A stretch of DNA of 64,000 nucleotides from Cellulomonas chengniuliangii (GTDB lineage: Bacteria > Actinomycetota > Actinomycetes > Actinomycetales > Cellulomonadaceae). Positions 21,710-29,899 of the stretch are shown here, in pieces; the stretch's first letter is position 1, and each line of letters begins with the position of its first letter. The translations under genes were made by a program, and so were the position numbers. The notes under the pieces are model-generated. The model saw only the letters and a program-made list of their open reading frames with translations. It was not told the DNA's origin and searched no databases. The stretch covers positions 1,860,001-1,924,000 of the forward strand of contig NZ_CP101988.1 in assembly GCF_024508335.1 (NCBI RefSeq), given 5' to 3'.

Positions 21710-22990
21710 TCAGGCGGTCGCCACCGGGGCGAGCGTCGCGACGCACTCGACGTGGTGCGTCATCGGGAAGAGGTCGAAGGCCCGCAGGGCGCCCAGCTCG
21801 TAACCCTGCTCTGCGAAGTACGCCAGGTCGCGGGCCAGGGCCGCGGGGTCGCAGGCGACGTAGACCACGCGCTCGGGCCGCAGCCCGGCGATGGCCTCCA
21901 CGACCTTGCGGCCCGCGCCGACCCTCGGCGGGTCGAGCACCACAGCGTCGGCGTGCACGATGCTGCCCTCGGTGTCCTCGAGCATCACGCGCGCGACATC
22001 GCCGGCGTGGAGCTCGACGTTCGACCTGTCGTGCAGGTTGCGCCGCGCGTCGCGCAGGGCCTGCGGGTCGCCTTCCACGGCGACCACGGCGCCCGTGGGG
22101 CCGACGGCGTCGGACAGCGGCGCGGTGAACAGGCCCGCCCCGGAGTACAGGTCGAGGACGGTCCACCCGTCGACGTCGCCCAGGGCGTCGAGCACGGCGC
22201 CGGCGAGCACGGCGGGCGCCTCGCGGTGCACCTGCCAGAAGCCTGAGGCCGCCACCCGGTAGGTGTAGTCGCGGCCCGCGACGTGCACGTTCTCCCGGAC
22301 CGAGGTCCGGGCGTTGGGTCGGGAGTCGACGCGGCCACGACGCAGGTCGTACGGCTCGCCGTCGACGAGCACCACGGGGAGGTCGCCGCCGGCGGGGGCG
22401 ACCACCTCGATGCGGGAGCCGGCCTTCCAGGCGCGGTCGAAGAGTCCGAGCTCGGCGATCGCCTCGTTGGCCAGCGGCATCGACTCGAGTGCGTGCACGT
22501 CGTGCGAGCGGAAGCCGGACATCCCGGCGCGGCCGCTGCCATCGGCCACCAGGTCGATGCGGGTGCGCCAGCCCAGGCCGCCGCGCTCCTCGTCTCCGGG
22601 GACGGCCTCGACCTGGACCTCGCGCTCAAGGTGGGCCAGCCGCTGCAGCTGCTCGGCGACCACGGCCGCCTTCCAGGCCCGCTGCCCCGCGAGCGAGACG
22701 TGCGCGAGCTCGCCGCCGCCGACCCCGCCCGGGCCGGCCGCCGGCCACGCGGACGGCACACGGTCTGCCGAGGGGGTGAGCACCTCCACGGCGTCGGCGC
22801 GCCAGAAGGACGCGGTCTCCCCCGTCTCCGTGAGCCGGGCACGCACCCGCTCGCCGGGGAGGGTGTGCCGCACGAAGACGACCCGGCCCCCGCGGCCGTC
22901 CTCATCGGCCCCGATGCGGGCGACGCAGTGGCCGCCGTGGGCCACCGGCCCGATCTCGAGCTCGACCATGTCGCCGACGTCAGTAACCAC
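21710..22990 (-). CDS. TRAM-domain class I SAM-dependent RNA methyltransferase (TrmA/RlmD-like)
   Basis: This 426-aa RNA m5U methyltransferase has an N-terminal TRAM RNA-binding domain (about 7-65, GPVAHGGHCVARIG) and a C-terminal Rossmann methyltransferase domain. The SAM-binding LDLYSGAGLFTAPL is followed by VLDPPRVGAGRKV and the catalytic cysteine in VYVACDPAALARDL. The target (tRNA or rRNA uridine) is not decided by the sequence. The GTG at 22990 overlaps the upstream transporter gene by 11 bases with GAGGAA upstream. An ATG at 22969 is the alternative. Neighbour order matches mycobacterial Rv2689c-Rv2690c. Confidence 0.88.
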   Translation of the reverse strand: MVTDVGDMVELEIGPVAHGGHCVARIGADEDGRGGRVVFVRHTLPGERVRARLTETGETASFWRADAVEVLTPSADRVPSAWPAAGPGGVGGGELAHVSLAGQRAWKAAVVAEQLQRLAHLEREVQVEAVPGDEERGGLGWRTRIDLVADGSGRAGMSGFRSHDVHALESMPLANEAIAELGLFDRAWKAGSRIEVVAPAGGDLPVVLVDGEPYDLRRGRVDSRPNARTSVRENVHVAGRDYTYRVAASGFWQVHREAPAVLAGAVLDALGDVDGWTVLDLYSGAGLFTAPLSDAVGPTGAVVAVEGDPQALRDARRNLHDRSNVELHAGDVARVMLEDTEGSIVHADAVVLDPPRVGAGRKVVEAIAGLRPERVVYVACDPAALARDLAYFAEQGYELGALRAFDLFPMTHHVECVATLAPVATA

Positions 22991-24983
22991 GCGTCACCGT
23001 TCCTCGCACTGTGTCCTCCATGCCTGTCTGTCCGTGGGTGGAGGCCAGCTGCCACGGCACGGACGCCACGACGACGCCAGGTGTGAACAGCAGCCTTCCC
23101 TTGAGCCGCAGCGCGCTCTGGTTGTGCAGCAGCTGCTCCCACCAGTGTCCGACGACGTACTCGGGGATGTAGACCACCACGATGTCTCGTGGGCTCTCCC
23201 GACGGATCGATCGGACGTACGTGAGCACGGGCCGGGTGATCTCGCGGAAGGGCGAGTCGAGCACCTTCAGCGGCACCGGTAGGTCCAGAGCCTCCCATGT
23301 CTCGCGCAGCCGTGCGACATCCTCGGCGTCGACGCCGACCGTCACGGCCTCCAGCACCTGGGGCCGCGACGCCCGCGCGTAGGCGATGGCCCGCATCGCG
23401 GGGCGGTGCAGCTGGGACACCAGCACGATGGCGTGCACCCTGCTGGGCAGGGCGCGCGCGTCGTCGGCGTCGTCGCCCAGGGCCAGCTCGGCGCGCACCC
23501 GGTCGTAGTGGGCGCGGATGCCGCGCATGAGCACGAACACCACGCCCATGGCCAGCAGCGCGATCCACGCCCCGTGCGTGAACTTGGCGACCAGCGCGAT
23601 CACCAGGACGGTGGCCGTCATGCCCAGCCCCGCCCCGTTGACCAGCCGCGAGCGCCGCATCCGGCGCCGGGTGGCGGGGTCGGCCACGGTGCGCAGCTCG
23701 CGCGTCCAGTGCCTGACCATGCCCAGCTGGCTGAGGGTGAAGGAGACGAACACCCCCACGATGTAGAGCTGGATGAGGCGGGTCACCTGCGCGTCGAAGG
23801 CCCAGATCAGGGCGACCGCGGCAGCGGCGAGGGTGAGGATGCCGTTGGAGAACGCCAGGCGGTCGCCGCGGGTGTGCAGCTGGCGGGGCAGGTACCCGTC
23901 GCGGGCGAGGATCGAGCCGAGCACCGGGAACCCGTTGAAGGCGGTGTTCGCGGCGAGGACCAGGATGAGGCCGGTGACCGCCGCCACCCCGATGAACAGC
24001 GCGGGCGTGCCCGCGAAGACGGTCTCGGCGAGCTGGCCGATGACGGGGTGCTGGACGTACTCCTCGCCGACGGGCACGCCGTCGCGCAGCAGCTGGGTGG
24101 CGGGGTCCTCGACGTAGTGCACCCCGGTGGCGCGGGCCAGCAGCAGGATCGAGAGCAGGGACACCCCGGAGATGCCGCCGAGCAGCGCCAGGGTGGTGGC
24201 CGCGTTCTTCGACTTGGGCTTGCGGAACGCCGGCACGCCGTTGCTGATCGCCTCGACGCCTGTCAGGGCGGCGGACCCCGACGCGAAGGCACGCAGCACC
24301 AGGAAGAACCCGGCGATGCCCATGAGCCCCTGGTCGAGGCCGGACTGCGGGACGATCTCCAGGGCCGAGCTGGCGGCGGGGGGCAGGTCGCCGGCCAGGT
24401 AGCGCACCAGGCCGGTGACGGCGATCGCGCCGATGGCGAGCATGTACAGGTACACGGGGACCGCGAACGCCCGCCCGGACTCCCGCACGCCGCGCAGGTT
24501 CGCGATGGCCAGCAGCACGACGAGCCCGATGGCGAAGGACGCCTCGTGGCCGCGCAGCCCGGGCAGCGCCGACGCCGCGTACTGGGCCCCGGCAGAGATC
24601 GACACCGCCACGGTCAGCACGTAGTCCACGAGCAGGGCGCTGGCGACGGTCAGGCCGGCGCGCGGCCCCAGGTTCACGGTGGCGACCTCGTAGTCCCCGC
24701 CGCCCGAGGGGTAGGCGCGCACGTTCTGCCGGTAGGACGCGATGACGGTGAGCATGACCACCACGACGGCCAGGCCCACCCACGGGGAGATGACCGTGGC
24801 GGCCAGTCCAGCGGCGGCGAGGGTCAGCAGCACCTCGTCGGGGGCGTAGGCGACCGAGGAGAGGGCGTCCGAGGCGAAGACCGGCAGTGCGATCCGCTTG
24901 GGGAGGAGGGTGTGGCCGAGCCGGTCGCTGCGGACGGGACGTCCGAGGACCAGGCGTTTGGCGGCATCCGCGATGTCCGACAC
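22980..24983 (-). CDS. KimA-like APC-superfamily potassium importer
   Basis: This 667-aa protein has about 12 membrane helices followed by a soluble C-terminal domain (about 460-667). It resembles B. subtilis KimA, a proton-coupled potassium importer. Residues reported for potassium and proton handling in KimA have matching positions: Asp39 and Tyr46 in FASDALSSVAYAP, and Asp120, Tyr121, Thr124 and Ser128 in LVDYVLTVAVSISAG. Many genomes label this family amino acid permease. GTG at 24983 follows TAGCAT after eight bases, predicted leaderless. It is divergent from two TrkA genes, supporting a potassium role. Confidence 0.82.
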   Translation of the reverse strand: MSDIADAAKRLVLGRPVRSDRLGHTLLPKRIALPVFASDALSSVAYAPDEVLLTLAAAGLAATVISPWVGLAVVVVMLTVIASYRQNVRAYPSGGGDYEVATVNLGPRAGLTVASALLVDYVLTVAVSISAGAQYAASALPGLRGHEASFAIGLVVLLAIANLRGVRESGRAFAVPVYLYMLAIGAIAVTGLVRYLAGDLPPAASSALEIVPQSGLDQGLMGIAGFFLVLRAFASGSAALTGVEAISNGVPAFRKPKSKNAATTLALLGGISGVSLLSILLLARATGVHYVEDPATQLLRDGVPVGEEYVQHPVIGQLAETVFAGTPALFIGVAAVTGLILVLAANTAFNGFPVLGSILARDGYLPRQLHTRGDRLAFSNGILTLAAAAVALIWAFDAQVTRLIQLYIVGVFVSFTLSQLGMVRHWTRELRTVADPATRRRMRRSRLVNGAGLGMTATVLVIALVAKFTHGAWIALLAMGVVFVLMRGIRAHYDRVRAELALGDDADDARALPSRVHAIVLVSQLHRPAMRAIAYARASRPQVLEAVTVGVDAEDVARLRETWEALDLPVPLKVLDSPFREITRPVLTYVRSIRRESPRDIVVVYIPEYVVGHWWEQLLHNQSALRLKGRLLFTPGVVVASVPWQLASTHGQTGMEDTVRGTVTRGY

Positions 24984-25132
24984 GAGAGCCCATGCTAGGC
25001 CTGTCGGATGCCCCCACACACCGGAAGGGCCCGGCCGCCTCGACGGCCTCCTCGCGCGGGCCTGACGGCGCCCTGGGCGGCCTGACCCGGCGCCGCGACG
25101 CCGTGCTCCCCGGGGGTATAGCGTGGCCGGTT

Positions 25133-25798
25133 GTGCACTTCGTGATCATGGGCTGCGGCCGGGTCGGGGCGACCCTCGCCCAGTCCCTCGAGAACCACGG
25201 CCACTCGGTGGCCGTCATCGACCAGAACCCCGACGCGTTCCGGCGCCTCGACGCGGACTTCGGCGGCAAGAAGGTGACCGGCCTGGGGTTCGACCGCGAC
25301 ACCCTCGCCCAGGCGGGCATCGATGACGCCTACGGCTTCGCGGCGGTCTCCGACGGAGACAACTCCAACATCCTCGCCGCGCGCGTCGTGCGCGAGACGT
25401 ACGGCGTCGGGACGGTCGTGGCGCGCATCTACGACCCGCACCGCGCCGAGATCTACCAGCGCCTCGGCATCCCCACGGTCGCCACCGTGCGGTGGACGTC
25501 GGACCAGGTGCTGCGCAGGCTGCTGCCGATGGGGGCCACCAGCGAGTACCACGACGCCTCCGGGCAGATCGTGCTCGCCGAGGTCGACGTCCACCCGGGC
25601 TGGGTGGGGCGCCCGGTCCGCGCCCTGGAGCACGCCACCGGCGCCCGCGTCGCCTACCTCACCCGGTACGGAGACGGCGTCCTGCCCGTGGGCGACAGCG
25701 TGGTCCAGGAGGACGACACCGTGCACATGCTCGCCCGCACCGACGAGCTCGCCGAGGTCGAGCGCACGCTCACCTCCGCCCCCCGGGAGTCAGCATGA
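25133..25798 (+). CDS. TrkA-type potassium uptake regulatory protein (first copy)
   Basis: This 221-aa cytosolic protein has an RCK_N Rossmann domain beginning HFVIMGCGRVGATLAQ and an RCK_C (TrkA-C) domain from about residue 135. Such proteins gate Trk/Ktr potassium transporters in response to nucleotides. GTG at 25133 lies behind TAGCGT (25119-25124) with eight bases between. Its stop overlaps the second TrkA gene as ATGA. It corresponds to mycobacterial CeoB (Rv2691). No TrkH/TrkG membrane subunit is adjacent, so the partner may be the divergent KimA-like importer or a distant TrkH. Confidence 0.9.
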   Translation: MHFVIMGCGRVGATLAQSLENHGHSVAVIDQNPDAFRRLDADFGGKKVTGLGFDRDTLAQAGIDDAYGFAAVSDGDNSNILAARVVRETYGVGTVVARIYDPHRAEIYQRLGIPTVATVRWTSDQVLRRLLPMGATSEYHDASGQIVLAEVDVHPGWVGRPVRALEHATGARVAYLTRYGDGVLPVGDSVVQEDDTVHMLARTDELAEVERTLTSAPRESA

Positions 25799-26469
25799 GG
25801 GTCGTCATCGCCGGCGCGGGGTCGGTCGGCCGCTCGATCGCCCGCGAGCTCCTGGGCCACGGCCACGAGGTGACGCTCGTCGACCGCCAGCCCTCCGCGA
25901 TGCGGGTGGCGCAGGTCTCCGAGGCGGACTGGCTGCTCGCGGACGCGTGCGAGCTGTCCACGCTCACCGAGGCCAAGGTCGACGAGTGCGACGTGGTCGT
26001 GGCCGCCACCGGCGACGACAAGGCGAACCTGGTCATCTCCCTGCTCAGCAAGACCGAGTACGGGGTCCCGCGCACCGTCGCCCGGGTCAACAACCCGAAG
26101 AACGAGTGGATGTTCGACGAGGCATGGGGAGTGGACGTCGCCGTCTCGACGCCCCGCATCATGACGGCCATGGTCGAGGAGGCGGTCGCCGTCGGGGACC
26201 TGGTGAGGATCTTCACCTTCCACCAGTCGGGCGCCGGCATTCTCGGCCTCACCCTGCCGACGGACTCCCCTCTCGTGGGCAAGCGCGTCGGTCAGGTCGT
26301 CTGGCCCACTGACATCGTGCTGGCCTGCATCGTGCGCGACGACCGGCCCATCACGCCCAGTCCGGACGACACGATCGAGGGCCGCGACGAGCTGCTGTTC
26401 GTCACGAGTCGTGACGCGGACGAGCAGGCGCTCGAGCAGATCCTGAACCGCGGACCAGCAGCCAGCTGA
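25795..26469 (+). CDS. TrkA-type potassium uptake regulatory protein (second copy)
   Basis: This 224-aa paralogue of the preceding protein has the Rossmann start MRVVIAGAGSVGRSIARELL and the NAD-loop acid in VDRQ. A TrkA-C domain follows from about residue 138. The ATG lies within the upstream stop (ATGA), so the two are translationally coupled, as for CeoB/CeoC in mycobacteria. Its last 68 bases overlap the 3' end of the convergent DUF3159 gene. Confidence 0.9.
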   Translation: MRVVIAGAGSVGRSIARELLGHGHEVTLVDRQPSAMRVAQVSEADWLLADACELSTLTEAKVDECDVVVAATGDDKANLVISLLSKTEYGVPRTVARVNNPKNEWMFDEAWGVDVAVSTPRIMTAMVEEAVAVGDLVRIFTFHQSGAGILGLTLPTDSPLVGKRVGQVVWPTDIVLACIVRDDRPITPSPDDTIEGRDELLFVTSRDADEQALEQILNRGPAAS

Positions 26470-27151
26470 ACCACAGCACCAGCGCGGTGAGCGGAATGCC
26501 CATCGCGAGCTTCGCGGTGCCCAGCCACGCCACCTGGCCGGCGAGGTAGAGCGGGACCTGCACGGCGAGCCGCGCGGCGAACATGGCCACCCACGCCCAC
26601 GTCGCCCAGCTGTAGCGGCGGCGCAGCGCGCGGTCGGAGCGCCAGGCCCCCACCTTCGACCAGGGGCCACCCCCCAGCGGCCCGTCCGAGCTGAGCATGC
26701 CCACCACGACGCCGACCACGGGCCAGCCCGCGACCACCGAGGCGAGGCAGCCGACCAGGTACGCGGCGTTGGTCAGGATCCCGTACACGAAGTAGTCCTC
26801 GGCCTGCCCCGAGCGCCATGCCCAGAACACGCCGATCGCGACGCCGAGCAGCCCGGAGAACGCCTGTGTGGCGGGAGTGCGCTGCGCCAGGCGCACGACC
26901 ACGGCCACCAGGGCCGCCCCGGCGGCGGCGATCAGCGCAGGCGCCAGCTGCTGCCCGGCGACCAGGTAGACCACGACGAACAGCAGGCCGGGCGCGACGG
27001 ACTCGACGAGCCCTCGCACGCCGCCCACGGCCTCGGAGAGCGAGAACTGCTCGGCGGTGATGGCCCGCAGGCCGCGGGCGCCCGCCTCCTCCGGCTGGGC
27101 CAGGCCGTCCAGCGCGGCGATCTCGTCCGCCGGCTCGCGCGCGTCACTCAC
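26402..27151 (-). CDS. DUF3159 family membrane protein
   Basis: This 249-aa protein has several hydrophobic helices, including [43 protein letters not shown] and ALVLWFSWLLV, after a soluble N terminus. It matches the DUF3159 family restricted to actinobacteria, in the same position as mycobacterial Rv2693c. Function is unknown. Proximity to potassium genes is conserved across the phylum and may be functional. The 3' end overlaps the second TrkA gene by 68 bases on the opposite strand. The start ATG overlaps the end of the OB-fold gene upstream. Confidence 0.85.
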   Translation of the reverse strand: MSDAREPADEIAALDGLAQPEEAGARGLRAITAEQFSLSEAVGGVRGLVESVAPGLLFVVVYLVAGQQLAPALIAAAGAALVAVVVRLAQRTPATQAFSGLLGVAIGVFWAWRSGQAEDYFVYGILTNAAYLVGCLASVVAGWPVVGVVVGMLSSDGPLGGGPWSKVGAWRSDRALRRRYSWATWAWVAMFAARLAVQVPLYLAGQVAWLGTAKLAMGIPLTALVLWFSWLLVRGSGSARAPARPRHDS

Positions 27152-27512
27152 CGGAGCGCGGCCGCAGCTCGTAGCGGGGGTTGTAGATCGTTGGGCGCCC
27201 CTCGAGCGAGCAGACCAGCCCTTCGGCCCGCAACCGCCGGCCGGGCTCGACCCCGCCGATGGAGCGCCGGCCGAGCCACACCAGGTCCACCGTGCCGCTG
27301 CCGTCGTACAGCTCGGCCTCCAAGGCGGGGACGCCCTCTCGCGGCCGCAGCGTCACGGACCGCAGCACCCCGGACACGCTCGCACGACGACGGTCGGCTA
27401 CCGAGGACACCGGCACGCATCCGGCGGAGCGCAGCGCATGGGCGCGCTCCTCGTCCGCCTCCAGCTCGGCCTGCGAGGCCACAGCCTTGTGCAGGGTGTC
27501 CCGCAAACTCAT
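27144..27512 (-). CDS. OB-fold nucleic acid-binding protein
   Basis: This 122-aa protein has a helical N terminus followed by an OB-fold (about 45-115: ASVSGVLRSVTLRP, LEAELYDGSGTVDLVWLGRR). It corresponds in position and form to mycobacterial Rv2694c. Nucleic-acid binding is inferred from the fold. The ATG overlaps the DUF3710 stop as ATGA, and its own end overlaps the DUF3159 start, so DUF3710, this gene and DUF3159 form a coupled operon. Confidence 0.85.
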   Translation of the reverse strand: MSLRDTLHKAVASQAELEADEERAHALRSAGCVPVSSVADRRRASVSGVLRSVTLRPREGVPALEAELYDGSGTVDLVWLGRRSIGGVEPGRRLRAEGLVCSLEGRPTIYNPRYELRPRSGE

Positions 27513-28228
27513 CGGATCTCCGTGATCTCGGGGCCTCGGGCCGGCGGCTCGAACTTCGGCGCCTGCGGCGCCGGGGCGTTCGGCCCCTGGCCGGGCAGCC
27601 GCAGCGCGAGCAGGTCGCGCGGCGGGCGCGCGTCGTCGCCGCGGACGACCACGATGGCGGCGAAGACCTGCTCGAGGGCCTGGGCCGCCTCCGGGTCGAC
27701 GGCGGCCTTGCCGGTCAGCACCCCGCGCAGGAACCACCGAGGGCCGTCGGCGCCGATGAACCGCGCCGGACGGTGCCCTGTGCGCCCCTCCGCGGTGCGG
27801 ACGGGGAGCCGGGCGAGCAGCTCACGGCCGAACGGGCCTGGCAGGTCGTCGGCCGAGCCGCCCTGCTTCGTCACCGACTCGGCGATCTCCGCGCGGATCT
27901 CGTCCCAGATGCCCTCGGTGCGCGGCGCCGCGAACGCCTGGACCTGCAAGGACGAGCCCTCGAGGTTGACCTGGGCGGCCGAGACGACCGACGTCGCCTT
28001 GTCGATCTCCATCCGCAGCTCCATGCCGGGGACGCCGGGCAGCAGGATCGCGCCGAGGTCGACCCGCGGGGCCCCCTCGGGCGCGTCGGCGGCGTCCCAG
28101 GGCCCGTGCTCGCGCTGGGGCGCGCCCTCGGCCGACACCTCGTCGACGACGTCGGGGGTCGACGTCACGTCGTCTGCCACCGTGTCCTCGGTGTCGCTCG
28201 TGCGTGCGTCACGCCGGAAAAGGCCCAC
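27509..28228 (-). CDS. DUF3710 domain-containing protein
   Basis: This 239-aa actinobacterial protein of unknown function starts MGLFRRDARTSDTED from the GTG at 28228, with AAGGGA upstream. A GTG at 28270 in frame would lie too close to the likely -10 (TAGTGT, 28280-28275). The acidic N-terminal 60 residues precede the DUF3710 core (VDLGAILLPGVPGMELRMEI to the RWFLRGVLTGKAA segment). No membrane segment is seen. It heads the operon with the OB-fold and DUF3159 genes, as in mycobacteria (Rv2696c). Confidence 0.82.
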   Translation of the reverse strand: MGLFRRDARTSDTEDTVADDVTSTPDVVDEVSAEGAPQREHGPWDAADAPEGAPRVDLGAILLPGVPGMELRMEIDKATSVVSAAQVNLEGSSLQVQAFAAPRTEGIWDEIRAEIAESVTKQGGSADDLPGPFGRELLARLPVRTAEGRTGHRPARFIGADGPRWFLRGVLTGKAAVDPEAAQALEQVFAAIVVVRGDDARPPRDLLALRLPGQGPNAPAPQAPKFEPPARGPEITEIR

Positions 28229-28323
28229 CGGAACTTCCCTTCTCATCGGAGGCCACCATGAGGCCTCCACATCGACACTAATCCGCCAGCGGCGTCCGAC
28301 CTAGCGCCGCCGCGCGCCCACGG

Positions 28324-28800
28324 TCACGCAGGGGGGTTGGCCGCCGCGAGCCAGCCGCCGCTGGACCCGAACCCGCCCTCGCCGCGGTCGGACCCTGGCA
28401 GGGCCTCGACCTCGACGAACCGGGCGCGCTCGACGCGCTGGATGACCAGCTGCGCGATGCGGTCGCCGCGCCGCAGCGCGACGGGGGTCTCCACATCGGT
28501 GTTGAGCAGGGTGACGGCGATCTCGCCCCGGTACCCCGCGTCGACGGTGCCGGGCGCGTTGACGATCGTCAGGCCGTGCCGGGCGGCGAGCCCTGAGCGG
28601 GGGTGCACGAACGCCGCGTACCCGTCCGGGAGCGCGATCGCGACGCCGGTGGGCACGGTGACACGCCCTTGCGGGGGGATCGTCACGTCCTGCCTGGCCA
28701 CGAGGTCGGCCCCCGCGTCACCAGGGTGCGCGTAGGCCGGGGCGGGCAGCGCGTCGTCGAGCCGGAGGAGCAGGACCTCGAGGGTGGTGTCAGCGGTCAC
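28324..28800 (-). CDS. dut: Deoxyuridine 5'-triphosphate nucleotidohydrolase
   Basis: This 158-aa trimeric dUTPase hydrolyses dUTP to dUMP, protecting DNA from uracil and feeding dTMP synthesis. All five motifs are visible: [46 protein letters not shown] and the C-terminal arm [16 protein letters not shown] at 28800 follows TAGGGT after eight bases, predicted leaderless. It is divergent from the DUF3093 gene, exactly as mycobacterial Rv2697c/Rv2698. Confidence 0.95.
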   Translation of the reverse strand: MTADTTLEVLLLRLDDALPAPAYAHPGDAGADLVARQDVTIPPQGRVTVPTGVAIALPDGYAAFVHPRSGLAARHGLTIVNAPGTVDAGYRGEIAVTLLNTDVETPVALRRGDRIAQLVIQRVERARFVEVEALPGSDRGEGGFGSSGGWLAAANPPA

Positions 28801-28869
28801 GGAGGCAGACCCTACCGCCACCAGATGGGACCGTGACCCGGCGCCACGCGCGGATGGGATGCTGGTGCC

Positions 28870-29337
28870 ATGCCCGACGACCTCGCCCGCCCTGCCACCG
28901 TCATGTACTCCGAGCGCGTGCTGCCGAGCCCTCTCGGCTGGCTCCTCGCGCCCGCGGCCGCGGGAGTGATGGCCGCCGTCTTCTACCCTGTCGACACGAC
29001 CCTCGCCGTGGTGGTGGGCGCCGTGACCCTCGTCGCCGCAGTGGCCTTCGGCCTGCGGACCTCTCCCCTGGTGGAGGTCGCCGGTGGCGAGCTGCGGGTC
29101 GGCGACGCGCACATCCCGCTCGACCTGCTCACCGCGCCCCGCGCCCTGGACCGCGAGCAGACCCGACATGAGCTCGGCCAGGGCTTCGACCCCCGCGCCC
29201 ACGTGGTGCTGCGCGCGTGGGCGAGGACGGCGGTGCGGGTCGAGGTGGACGACCCGCTCGACCCGACCCCGTACTGGCTCGTGTCGACCCGGCGACCGGC
29301 GGAGCTCGCCGCGGCGATCGCGACCGGGGTCCGATAA
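28870..29337 (+). CDS. DUF3093 family membrane protein
   Basis: This 155-aa protein has two N-terminal hydrophobic helices ([17 protein letters not shown] and [18 protein letters not shown]) and a soluble C-terminal domain with [17 protein letters not shown]. It belongs to the actinobacterial DUF3093 family and is syntenic with Rv2698. Function is unknown. The ATG is six bases after a GATGCT hexamer, predicted leaderless. Confidence 0.85.
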   Translation: MPDDLARPATVMYSERVLPSPLGWLLAPAAAGVMAAVFYPVDTTLAVVVGAVTLVAAVAFGLRTSPLVEVAGGELRVGDAHIPLDLLTAPRALDREQTRHELGQGFDPRAHVVLRAWARTAVRVEVDDPLDPTPYWLVSTRRPAELAAAIATGVR

Positions 29338-29364
29338 GCCGGTGCCCCCGCCCGGGGCATGGCA

Positions 29365-29405
29365 GAGGCCGTTGTGCCCAGGCTCTCCCTGGGCCCAGCG
29401 GCCTC
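29365..29405. terminator. Bidirectional terminator after DUF3093 and DUF4193 genes
   Basis: Outer arms GAGGCC and GGCCTC and inner arms GCCCAGG and CCTGGGC form a two-part hairpin between the convergent genes. Confidence 0.75.
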
Positions 29406-29439
29406 CGTCAGCGCAGCGCCGTGCGGCGTTGGGCGTGGG

Positions 29440-29739
29440 TCAGGCGGCGCACTCCGAGCAGACCGGCTGGCCGTTCTTCTCGAACGCCAGCTGGCTGCGG
29501 TGGTGCACGAGGAAGCAGTGGGTGCACGTGAACTCGTCCGCCTGCCGCGGGAGCACGCGCACCGAGAGCTCCTCAGAGGAGAGGTCGGCGCCGGGGAGCT
29601 CGAATCCCTCCGCGGCCTCCGTCTCGTCCTCGTCCACCACGCCCGAGTTCTTGTCGGAGCGCCGAGCCTGGAGCTCCTGCAGCGAGTCTTCGCTGAGGTC
29701 CTCCTCGGTCTTGCGCGGGGCGTCGTAGTCGGTTGCCAT
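29440..29739 (-). CDS. DUF4193 zinc-ribbon protein
   Basis: This 99-aa acidic protein begins MATDYDAPRKTEEDLSEDSL and ends in a CxxC...CxxC zinc ribbon (FTCTHCFLVHHRSQLA and PVCSECAA). The DUF4193 family is highly conserved in actinobacteria, and mycobacterial Rv2699c is the same gene in the same context. Function is unknown; a nucleic-acid or RNA-polymerase-associated role would fit an acidic zinc ribbon but is speculation. ATG at 29739 is chosen by family start. TACGAT at 29778-29773 is a probable -10 box. Confidence 0.88.
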   Translation of the reverse strand: MATDYDAPRKTEEDLSEDSLQELQARRSDKNSGVVDEDETEAAEGFELPGADLSSEELSVRVLPRQADEFTCTHCFLVHHRSQLAFEKNGQPVCSECAA

Positions 29740-29872
29740 GAGCTGGGTCACACTCCGTGTCGTCGGCGGATCATCGTATGCGGGCTCAATGCGTCAGCCT
29801 CGACGTTTGTTCCCGTAGCGCTGCGGATTCTGCACTATTTCGCTGGGCCCTGCACACACGGACAAATGACCA

Positions 29873-29889
29873 ACATGGTGCACATGGTG
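29873..29889. repeat. Direct repeat upstream of DUF4193
   Basis: ACATGGTG occurs at 29873-29880 and 29882-29889, a period of nine bases, between the hisN-like gene and the DUF4193 promoter. Spacing of nine suits a dimer on one face of the helix, but no regulator can be named. Confidence 0.3.
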
Positions 29890-29899
29890 GTAGACGCTT

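Noticed and set aside
24984-25132. c-di-AMP (ydaO) riboswitch before the KimA-like or TrkA genes
   Set aside because: Both genes appear leaderless and the gap of 149 bases has no recognisable aptamer.
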